Shown one piece after another: positions 45,990-57,900 of a stretch of DNA of 64,000 bases (position 1 is its first letter; each line of letters begins with the position of its first letter). The position numbers and the translations under genes are program-made. The notes beneath the pieces were generated by a model. That model ran no database searches. It had not been told where the DNA came from and saw nothing but the letters and a program-made list of their open reading frames with translations. This DNA is from Macquaria australasica (taxonomy: Eukaryota > Chordata > Actinopteri > Centrarchiformes > Percichthyidae). The stretch spans positions 62,001-126,000 of the forward strand of contig SEMN01000944.1 in the NCBI GenBank assembly GCA_005408345.1, given 5' to 3'.

Positions 45990-48900
45990 GAGCCTGAAGC
46001 ATCAGTTCTGTTGCCATGGTTACCTGCAGGTTAATGATGTGTGATGACAGACCTCTGCCAGCCAATCAGGAGTGGTTTCGTGGCAGTGATATAAAACACA
46101 ATGAGGGTGTTTTTGTGTGTTTCAGGAAGGCGATCACCACGTTAGCGTTTTCTCCAGATGGGAAATATGTCGTCACAGGAGAGGTGAGTCTCTGAGCCGC
46201 TGCAGGTCTGCAGGTGTTCAATAAAGAGAAAGAAGCGAAGCTTCAGTGATGTAGAGGAGGGAGATCTGGTCGCAGTGTAACAGAAGGTCGTCTCAGCATG
46301 ATGTGAACTCTGCTGCTGTCAGCTGTTAAACTGATCACCAGTGATCAGTTCACTCACTGCTGTTTGTGTTAATGACTTACGAAATAAATACCCATAAAAT
46401 AAACATGTCATGTATGTTTTTTATATATTTTATATTTATATTTATTTTAATGTAATTTGGCAAATAAAGTCGGTCAGTACTGAGAGGCAGAATTCAGGGC
46501 ATTAAAATTTCATTGTAATATTTCTCTTCCTCCTCCTCCCCCTCCTCATCTTCCTCCTCCCCCTCCTCCTCCTCCTCTTCCTCCTCTTTTTCCTCCTCCT
46601 CCTCTTCCTCCTCCCCCTCCTCCTCATCCTCTTCCTCCTCTTCTTCCTCCTCCCCCTCCTCCTCATCCTCTTCCTCCTCTTCTTCCTCCTCCCCCTCCTC
46701 CTCTTTCTACTGCTCCTCTTCCTCCTCCCCCTCCTCCTCTTTCTACTGCTCCTCCTCCTCTTCCTCCTCCTCCCCCTCCTCCTCCTCCTCCTCAGAGCGG
46801 CCACATGCCGGCGGTTCGGGTCTGGGAGGTGTCGGAGCGTCTGCAGGTCGCTGAGCTGCACGAACATAAATACGGAGTCGCCTGTGTGGCGTTTTCTCCC
46901 AACGGGAAATACATCGTCAGTGTGGGCTACCAACACGACATGATGGTCAACGTGTGGAACTGGAAGGTGGATAAAGTGATGAACACATGAATACATCAAT
47001 TATTATAATCCAACAATATCATATTTATTATTCTGCATAAGGAGTACTTTTACTTTTGGTACTTTATGTATATTTTGATGCTGATACTTTTACTTCAGTA
47101 AAGTGTTGAATGCAGGACTTTTACAGTGACATACACCATTCATACATGTTTTAATTTAGATCAAAGTAAAAGCACCCAGGAAAGGAAGCGGTTATGTCAT
47201 TTCAACAGTTAGAAGGCTTTTAATGTGAAACATCTGCAGGAAGTGTTGAGTTTTATCAGCAAAGTAGAACCAACTGGAGTTCAGTGAATCAAAGCAGTAT
47301 ATAAATGCAGTGCTCCTGACGATGGGCCAATGAGAGTCCGAGGCTCTGATCACATGACCTCTGATGATGTGGTGTGTTCAGTGTCTGACTGACGACAGCT
47401 GTGAACTCTACTGCTGTTTACCGTCACAACAGAAGCAGCAGCCATTTAAAGGAACATTCTGCTGCTTTTTCATGTTAAAAACAAACAAAGCATTACATTA
47501 CAAACCCAGCAGGATGGTGCGTTCATGGACACACTGTTGTTTTGAATTGTAGTGTTAATGTGTCAGCTTCTTTTAGATTTAGTTTTAGTCCTGAAATCAA
47601 TAGTTGTCGTTACTTTTAGTCATATTTAGTAATCTTCATCTTCTTATTGTTTGTATTTCAGTCTGATGTCACCAGCGAGCTGCAGTCCAACGTCAATTAA
47701 AACATGTTTTTGTTTTTTTGTCTGTTTATCAGAAAAACGTCGTGGTTGCAGCCAATAAGGTGTCCAGTAAGGTGACCGCCGTCTCCTTCTCAGACGACAG
47801 CTCGTACTTTGTTACCGCCGGCAACCGCCACGTCAAGTTCTGGTACCTGGACCACGGCAAGACCTCCAAGGTTCACATGTCCATCACATGTTATTGGCCT
47901 GGTAATGAAAACCTCCTGTATGATTACTGGATTTATTGATCGTCCTCTCTGTCTGTCACCAGGTGAACGCTACCGTCCCTCTGCTGGGGCGTTCAGGGCT
48001 GCTGGGAGAGCTCAGGAATAATTTCTTCAGTGATGTGGCGTGTGGGCGGGGTCGACAGGCCTCCTCCACGTTCTGCATCACCTCCTCCGGTTTGCTGTGC
48101 GAGTTTAACGACCGGCGACTCCTCGACAAGTGGGTGGAGCTGCGGGTGAGTCCAACCACTCGCTTCAGGAAGTTAGAAACGCCACCAGAGCGTCTCCATG
48201 ACGTTTCCATGACGACTGTCAATGCTTAGATAGAAACCAAAACAGTCAGTCCGTCCACCAGCTGCCCGCCAGATTTGCATGAAATTTACTGTCAATATTT
48301 GGTTCAACTTCTCACCTTGCGGTGATGTACAAGTGGACTCCAGTACACTGTGACATCACTGTGGGGTGTGGTTACAGGTGTCTGACCTCAGCTAATGAGA
48401 AGCAGACTGAAGCTTTGAACCAGAGAAACACTGATGTTAACCTGCTGTTTCACTGTTTGTGTCTTTAAACGCTCCTCTGCTTCCTCCTCTGCTTCCTGTG
48501 CAGAGAGTCGACTCTGCCTCCGTAAGTCGTCATCTCACCTGGACTCAGTCAGTTCAGCCTCAACAACTTTTACTCCTGATCTCACTGAGGACGAGTGATA
48601 CTAAAGAGAAGAACTCGTTAAACGCATATAGACATCATTTATCAAAGATGTCCGATTTTTTCCATTTAAAACTTTACAGGAAACGCATCACAGCTGTATC
48701 CAGTCAGAATTGCTTTATTCCCCATGATGAATATGATCTTATCAGGCTGCGATGTCTCACTGTCTCTTGTTTCTTCAGGAAGAAGGTGGCCTGACCCTCA
48801 GAGACGGTAGCTAGCTGCTGGTTAGCTTTTAGCTCCCTCCATAGAACCTAATAAGCAACATTCATTTCTTGGTTCTTGTTCAACACATGGTGCTGGACGT

Positions 48901-51900
48901 TTGGTGGCGGTGAGACCACTTGCTGGGCTAACTGCTAACATGCTGGCTAGCTTGGTCGCTAACTGGACTGAAAGTTTATTCAAGAGACTTTCTGCAAAAC
49001 CAGCGTTGCTAAGTTAGCCATGTTTTTAGCTTTTAGCTTTTAGATTTGGTGACTTTTAAGACCCCGTCACTCGTTAGGTTTGTTTAACGAGACCCACTGA
49101 GTTATAATGAGAACGCAGATCCTCCATGTTTGAGCTCTTCAGCTGTTAGTTTGCTGTTCAGCGTTCAACATGTTGAACAGCATGAATGTGATCTGAATCT
49201 TTATTCTCACTGGCTGAGCTGACTGACTCAGACACGCCCACTTCCTTCCTCTCACTCCATTGGTCGGTTTCACAGCACGCCGCTGTCATTCATAACCAAC
49301 ACTCCACCTGACGGGCTGAGTGGCGAATCGCCCCGTTCACCCTCCACACTCTGATTCACTGAGGACCCTGAACGCAGCATCATTCACCTCCACCAACATC
49401 CAGCTTCCACTCACTGATACTACTGATACTGCAGTACTGATACTACTGATACTGCAGTACTGATACTACTGATACTGCAGTACTGATACTACTGATACTG
49501 CAGTACTGATACCACTGATACTGCAGTACTGATACCACTGATGCTGCAGTACTGATACCACTGATACTGCAGTACTGGTACTACTGATACTACTGATACT
49601 GCAGTACTGATACTACTGATACTGCAGTACTGATACCACTGATACTGCAGTACTGATACCACTGATACTGCAGTACTGATACTGCAGTACTGGTACTACT
49701 GATACTGCAGTACTGATACCACTGATGCTGCAGTACTGATACCACTGATACTGCAGTACTGGTACTACTGATACTGCAGTACTGATACTACTGATACTGC
49801 AGTACTGATACCACTGATACTGCAGTACTGATACTACTGATACCACTGATACTGCAGTACTGGTACTACTGATACTGCAGTACTGATACCACTGATACTG
49901 CAGTACTGATACTGCAGTACTGATACCACTGATACTGCAGTACTGATACTGCAGTACTGATACCACTGATACTGCAGTACTGATACCACTGATACTGCAG
50001 TACTGATACCACTGACTGCAGCAGGACTGGTACTCGGCAGCACGTTCAGTCTGTTCGACGTTAAACTGAGATGAAAACACGTCTTCGTGATGTTTCGCCT
50101 TCTGCCAATCATTTGATGAGATCTGATTAACTTTGTGGAGCTGATGGTGTTGCTAGTTTAAAACTCCACCTTCAACTACCCCAGAACTGTCTGACTGACA
50201 TGTTGTCTTGTTTATTAAACGGGTCAAAGAAGAACAGAAAGACTGATATTAGTTTCTGACAGGTCCAGACACGTTTAGCCTAGCTTAGCACTAACACTGG
50301 AGGCTGGGGCAACTAGTGTAGCCACAAAACAGTTAGCACAGGAAATGTTCTGTTGGGTTTTTAGTTCATCTGTCTGATGTAATGGTATGTGTTTTAGCTA
50401 AGCAGTGTTACACCAGGTTTAGCCTAGCTTAGCATAAAGACTAGAGGCAGGGTTAGCCACAAAAGAGCTAACATAACCAATGACATTTGTTTATAGCTAG
50501 TTGATGTCATGGTAGCTACTAATAGTTAGCATGGAAAAAAATAATCTTAACTCGAGGTCCACTTACTGGCATCTTCTGGAGCGGATTAGCATTTATTTCT
50601 TTTGATTGAAAGCTACAGAAAAAACTAGAAACTACAGTTTACAAGGTAAAGAATGAACTAGGTGAGTCGATGTCAATGGAAGCTAAAACCAGCTAGCATA
50701 TATTAGGCTGTTTGTGTTTAGCCTAGCTTAGCACAAAGACTGGAAGCAAGGGGAAACTGCTAGCAAGGAACAGCAATGTGCAGTGAAGCAGACAGCAGCA
50801 GCTCCGTCTGTCTCAGTATCATCGACTCCATCTGAAACTAAACTTTAGTCTCTCAGCTGAACACTGACCAACACACTGTTCCATCAACACACACCGTCCT
50901 GCTGCCAAATACTCGCTATTGTGGATATATGTGGATTCATCCGCTGCTGAAAATAGTCCCCAACAAAGTCACTGTTTCCTCCTGTAAAAACGTCCTCACT
51001 AAAAGACTCACCAAGTTATAATTACAGGACCAAAAACACATCTTCATCCTCATGGTGTCCTCACAACTCAGCAAGATGAAGTGAACATCCTGCATGATGG
51101 TTTGTCTCTGACTCACCTGTCTGTCTGTCCTCAGGCGTCTCAGGCCACCTGTCTGTCCGTCACAGACGAGTTGATCTTCTGTGGTTGTTCTGACGGGACG
51201 GTTAGAGCTTTCAGCCCTGTTAACCTGCACTTCCTGTGCACTCTGCCCCGCCCACACAGTCTGGGAGCTGACATTTCCAGTATGGTGGACGCCAGGTAAC
51301 ACACACACCTTATATGCAGTACATACTGTATATAAATGGACAACATACAGGTCAGTGTGTATGTTCAGGTACAGAGTTACAGTGCAGGAATAAGTATTTA
51401 CAGTTTATATACTGTATCCTACAGTGTGTTTACAGTATATCAGTGTAGATTTACATTTGACAGTAAAGGATAATATTTACATGTTGTTGCAGATTGAACA
51501 TGAAACTGAAATATAATAATGCTGTATAACTCGGCCCACATGGACTTACCATGAAAACCACAGACACATCAGCATGGTTTTTATTTTTCTCAGTGTATCC
51601 CACAATCCTTCAGGAACTCTCAACTCTCTCTGCTCCTCCTCCTCTTCCTCAGTCAGCTGTTCTCCTGCAGGTCGGAGGCTCGTTTCCCGGACACGGTGGC
51701 AGTGACCTATGACCCCACCAACCGCTGGCTGTCATGCGTCTACAACGACCACAGTGTCTACGTGTGGGACGTGCGAGACCTCCATGACCCCCGCAGGGCG
51801 GGAAAGCTGTACTCCGCCCTCTACCACTCCTCCTGTGTGTGGAGTCTGGAGGTCAGTGTCATACGTCACAAATGCATTCCTGTCCTCCGGAGAGGTCAAA

Positions 51901-54900
51901 GGTCACAGCGCTGAAACATCAGTTGGTCATAAAAACAGAATAACTTTTACTGGACTGAACCAAAATGTCCAAACTTCCCATGAGCCTTAGCTGCTACAAC
52001 AGGAACAGGTGGGGTCGGTCTGCACCTTCATCTTTCTGTTGAAGTCAGAAGTTCAGGACATGTGAACATATTGTGACAAATGAGTTTTAATGGTTATTAT
52101 TCACAGTTTAAAGAAGTTTTACAGGAACAGTGTCTCCTCACCTCCTGTGTCTCCTGCAGGTGTACCCAGAGGGGGGAGGAGGGGGGAGGGGCGGAGGTGA
52201 GGTGCGTCTCCCCCCCGGGTCGTTCCTGTCCTGCTCCTCAGACAACACCATCCGACTGTGGAACATCGACGGCCACAACGTCCTCAACAGGAACATCCTG
52301 AGCCACGTAGGAGAACACACACTTTTACATTTACATTACATTACACACACCTACACCTGTACACCTGAGCAGACACCCTCCTGACCTCTGACTCCTCAGG
52401 ACCTGCAGAAGGTTATTTACGTGGACGACAACATATCCAGCCTCCTGGACACGGAGAGCTGCACCGTCACCGGGGGCAACGCAGAGAAGGCGGGGTCATC
52501 GGGCTCAGAGGGGCAGCAGACTGACCAGAGCAAGGCGGGCATTAGGACCCTGAGGGTCAGTCCTGATGGACAGCACCTGGCCTCTGGAGACCGCATGGGA
52601 GTCCTCAGGTGAGGGGGGGGGTTAATAACTGGAGGTTTAATCACAAGTTAGAGTCCAGATATAATGACTGCTGAGTCAGTCTAATACTGTGTGTGTGTGT
52701 GTTGCAGGATCCATGATCTGGGCAGTATGGAGGAGATCATGAACGTTCAGGCTCATGACTCCGAGATCCTCTGCCTCGAGTTCTCCAAACCAGACACAGG
52801 TGACAAACTACTGTTACAGTAACATGGTACAACATATAAATACTATCTATTACAACATATGTAAACACAGTAAATAACACAATATAAAAACACAACACAC
52901 ACCACAGTATTAAACAACACAGAACATAATGCGGACTAACAATATATAAACACAATATATAAAATGAGTTTACAACAAAACTTGACAAAGTATACAGTTC
53001 ACAGTCGTGTGAACGAGGCTCTGCTGAATCTAACTGGGTTGTGAATAATTGGGAAGTGTCTGAAAAGTGAGTGACGCCTGCAGTCAAAACGGTGGGAATC
53101 TTTCCCATGCCATCTTCCCTGTCACATGACCTGAACACTGCTGCTCTGCCCCCCCCCCCCGAAGAGCTGCTGCAGGGTGGATGCACGGAGGCTGACCTCC
53201 ATCTCGGTCTGTTGGTGGGTTAGTTGTGGCTTTTGTGACATCACATGTGACTCGGCCAATAAGAGATCAGCTCCCAGAGTCTCTCACATCATGTCTGAAC
53301 TGAAAGACCTGTTGTGATCAGCTGATTCATGCGAGACAGTGAAGTTAATGTTTGCTGTCGTCTTCACCTTTGACTCATGAATTTGCTGTTGACCAGTAAC
53401 AACACTGCTTTGACTTCCATTGAGGACACTGAGGTCAAGTTTTCCATAATATTTCTGAGACTTTTGAGAGTTTATAACGACTTTACATCCTACAGTTACA
53501 CGCATATTACACATGTTGGGTCTTTAAGCCTGATTCTGATATTTTTTAGACTAAATTTGATTGTGTTAGGGCAACAAAAACTAAGGAATGACATTTCCAC
53601 CAGAATAACTTACCTGGCACCAGACCATAATGTAGGGTGATACAATATACAGACACTATAAGTGAATATTTGAATGATCAAATAACATTTTGTGAAAATT
53701 TTGTGATTTCCTAAAATTGTACAGAGTTTGATTGGTGGCTCGTCAAAAGCGTCTCAGGTGGTTGGAGTTATTTTATTTTTAAATCAGAGCCGTCAGCCTG
53801 TTTGACTGTTTGTGATTTAAAGTTTAATTCCAGTTGTTTCTGTCTGACCGCTCGTGTTCGTCGACCCGTCAGACTTCTTTTTCTGCTCAGATATTGGGGT
53901 TCTGATCCTGAAGTTTAATGGAGTCAAACCCCACTGATGAGATTATTTATGGTCTGCATTTTTTCTGCGTACATTCAGTAATTATGTCTATATACTAGTT
54001 TTACTCACTGTTTCCTGTTTGCTCTCCTGCAGCTGTCAGAGCTGGGTTAGCTTACTGCCAATGCTAACACGTTTCCTACTGCTGCGCTGATGCTTCACAT
54101 TAAAACACTTCAGCTGGCTATTATTGTGAAGCAGTCAAAGGAAGCACTCTGTCTCTGAGCTCAGCTCCGTGTAGAGACCAAACTCCGGCTCCTTTATTAA
54201 AACAGCTGCAGTTTGTTTGGCTGCACTGGAAACAGGCTGGATTTCTGCTCAGCCACAATGACTGTTACCACGGTAACAGCAGGGCTCACCAATTCAACCA
54301 ACTAATTGTAACTGAGCGAGTGCGATGTTTTTTACTTCAGATAGAAATAATGAACCAAAATAAGAGCCGAGTTTCAATAAAACACAGTTCTTTTTTCAAC
54401 GTTAAAACTAATTCTGGTTTTTGGTGTGACTGATCCTCCATCTGAGACTCTGGCTGCTTCTGAAGCTGCCTGTTAGACACACACACAGTGTAACAGCAGG
54501 AGTGACATCACTTCCTGTAGTTTGCGTGTGGAGAGCAGTCAGGACGAACACACAGAGTTGAATCTGTAAAGTGGACTCACCTCGACACGTTTCAGCCAAA
54601 CACTTTTACATATTGTGACCTTTCTGAAAGAACATTAGTGTGTGTGTGTGTCACAGTCACAGATGAATCCGAGCAGTTTATTTGAGGACACGCAGGAACC
54701 AGCAGCATAGTGTCAGACGGTGTTCTGGTGGATCTGATATTTGTATGAAACGTTTTGCTGAAGGTGAAGATGAAGAAAACGCTGTGACGTTATAACTCCA
54801 GCTTTTATTCTCAGTGCAGAAACACCAGCTCTCACACGTTTCCACACTAATGTTCAGCTCCATTCACAGCACGTTACACTGACTGGTTCCATCTCTGCCT

Positions 54901-57900
54901 GTCTGTCTCTCTGTGTTTCTGTCTGTCTCTCTGTGTTTCTGTCCGTCTCTCTGTGTTTCTGTCTGTCTCTCTGTGTTTCTGTCTCTCTCTCTGCCTGTCT
55001 CTCTGTGTTTCTGTCTGTCTCTCTGCCTGTCTGTCTCTCTGTGTTTCTGTCTCTCTGTGTTTCTGTCTGTCTCTCTGTGTTTCTGTCTCTCTGTGTTTCT
55101 GTCTGTCTCTCTGCCTGTCTGTCTCTCTGTGTTTCTGTCTGTCTCTCTGCCTGTCTGTCTCTCTGCCTGTCTGTCTCTCTGTGTTTCTGTCTGTCTCTCA
55201 GGTCTCCAGCTATTAGCCACGGCTAGTCGGGATCGTCTGATCCACGTCCTGGATGCGGGGTCAGAGTACAGTCTGGTTCAGACTCTGGATGAACACTCGT
55301 CCTCCATCACTGCCGTCCGATTCGCCGGTCAGTCTCGTGACCTCTGACCTCCGTCTGCTCTCAGCGTGTTGTTTGTTTAAACTCTCCTTTGACATCACTT
55401 TCTTCTTCTTCTTCCTGTCTGTCAGCCAATGAGGGTAAGGTGAGGATGATCAGCTGTGGAGCCGATAAGAGCGTCTACTTCCGCACAGCTCAGCAGGTGA
55501 GAGCGACACCTGAGTGATGTCACACAGCAGCTCCACTTTATTGTGGACGCAGTTTCAGCTCAGTGAAATACAGGACGGCGCCCACGACACGCAGAGACAC
55601 AAATATTTCAAATTAGAATCCAATAAAACAAAGTACATGTATATATCTTCTTCTTCTCCTGCGATCACAGATGGAGGAGGGCCTGGAGTTCACGCGGACT
55701 CATCATGTGGTGAGGAAGACGACTCTGTACGACATGGACGTCGAACCAACCAGGAAGTACGCAGCAGTGGGCTGTCAGGACCGCAGCATCAGGTAACACA
55801 CACACACCTGTCTGTGTGTGTGTGTGTGTGTGTTAATCCACCTGCAGCTAAAACAAACAGTGTTCAGTCTGCAGGCCGGATTATTACCCAGCAGGCAGCA
55901 GCAGGTGGATTAGGATTAACTGCCATGAAGCTCTCTTCTTCTTCTAATTCTTCTTCTCTTGTCTTTTTGAAGCAGTACAATACCATCTATGTTTCTGCTC
56001 CTTCATCGCTCATTACTCTAAATTTAAGAGCTCTGATGGTGTGTTCATGTGCTGTGGGAACCTTGGCCTCCTCTGATCTGACATTCAGCTGAAGAACAGC
56101 ATGAATAGTCTAATAACCTGTTTATTGATTGTTTTCCAGGTTTGATTTAAATATAATAATACTGTTTGGCAGCAGAACTCAAGTTTCACATGTCCAGAGC
56201 AGCACATGAATGCACCACACACACACGCCCCCTGCTGGTCAGAGTGGAGTCTGTGGCAGGAAGCTTCATTTCACATAAAGTCAGAGTAAAATGTGACCTA
56301 CTGTCCCACAATGCAATGCTCAAAGGAAAATGGAGGAACTTCTCAGAACAGAAAAATGTACAAATTCTACCTGTAAAGTGATGAATCAGCTCCACAAACA
56401 TTTCAAACATATAAACAGTGAAGTTTTATACCATTTAGTTTCATCTTTGTGTACTAACTGCAAAATGATGATGATTGACACAGAATTATGAAGAACCAGA
56501 CTGATGAACCTCCTCCTCCTCCTCTCCCTCCTCCTCCTCCTCTCCTCCTCCTCTTCTTCCTCCTCCTCCTCTCCCTCCTCCTCCTCTTCTTCCTCCTCCT
56601 CCTCTTCTTCCTCCTCCTCCTCTCCCTCCTCCTCTCCCTCTTCCTCCTCCTCCTCCTGCAGGATCTTTAACATCAGTAACGGTAAACAGAAGAAGTTGTA
56701 TAAAGGCTCTCAGGGCGAGGATGGGACTCTCATTAAGGTAGGTCACACATGGCAATGTTTCCATGGTAACAGCAGGTGTGGATGACTCATAAGCATTTCG
56801 TCGTCAGGTGTTAACTGCCCCCTGCGCTGTCGCCCTCAGGTGCAGATCGACCCGTCAGGTCTCTACATCGCCACCTCCTGTTCAGATAAGAACATCAGTA
56901 TATTTGACTTCTACTCAGGAGAGTGTGTGGCCACCATGTTCGGACACTCGGGTCAGTGAATCACCTGTCACCTGTCCACACCTGTTTGACTTGTTACAAC
57001 TGTCGACTGTCCCATGCTGTTGGTTTAGTATCAATACGTGTGTGTGTGTATCTATGTATGAATACATATTACACACATTACATGTGTGTGTTTTGGACTG
57101 TGAGTAATGCATATATCAAACTAACTCTGCCTGTCTGCCTCTCAGAGATTGTCACAGGGTTGAAGTTCAGCAGTGACTGCAGACACCTGATCACAGTCTC
57201 TGGAGACAGGTACGTCTCACCTCACTCAAACACAGATTTTAGGAACACAACAAACTGAATCAGTGTGTTTATCCATCTGATGACATCACAGTTTGACTTT
57301 ATTTATCTGTTTGTGTTGATCTGCTTTCTTTCTTGTTTCATTCATCTTGTAGAGATTCTTTTATTTTCATTTTACATCAAAAGCTTTTATTCTTTCTATT
57401 AAAGTAATAATGAAGCCTGTGTGTGTGTGTGCAGCTGTATCTTTGTGTGGCGTCTCAGTCCAGAGTTGACCATCAGGATGAGGCAGCGACTCACTGACCT
57501 CCGACCTCCCAGCAGCACTCAGAACTCCCAGAATGCACCTCAGCAGAAGGTGGTGAACCTCAGGTAAATGTTGCTGCTGGTTCCTGAAGTTAAAACACAA
57601 ACGATGCTGAAAACACCTGATGACAGTGAAGCAGACTGAGATGAATCATATCAATTTTTATCTTTTATTTATTTATTTATTTATATATTTATTTATTTAT
57701 ATATGTATATATATATATGTGTGTATATATATATATATATTATATATACACACACACATATACATGACCTCTGTGTGTGTGTTGCAGTAGCAGGGAGGCG
57801 TCGTCTCCTCGTGTCGTCACCATGTCCTCTGACAGTGATAAGGAGGAGGAGGAGGAGGAGGAAGAGCTCAGCTGTCCTTTTATGGTCACAGCAGGAAGAC

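Larger units (their letters stand above)
48522..51134 (+). other. mapkbp1: MAPKBP1 intron 8
   Basis: 2.6 kb with no exon that I can support. It contains a minisatellite at 49418-50024, three TTAGCCTAGCTTAGC repeats (50268-50770) and a GAGGACC-type repeat (50930-51080). The 48522-49400 part is unique-looking. Confidence 0.6.

Noticed and set aside
46502..46999. 165-codon Arg/Lys-rich frame on the minus strand
   Set aside because: Antisense of MAPKBP1 exon 5 plus the (TCC)n tract.
49613..50112. Frames of 155 and 92 codons on the minus strand (VSVLQYQ-type)
   Set aside because: By-product of the 23-bp minisatellite.
54864..55226. Several CLSV-type and DRQTE-type frames on both strands
   Set aside because: By-product of the CTGTCTCTCTG repeat; only the exon 14 part is real coding sequence.
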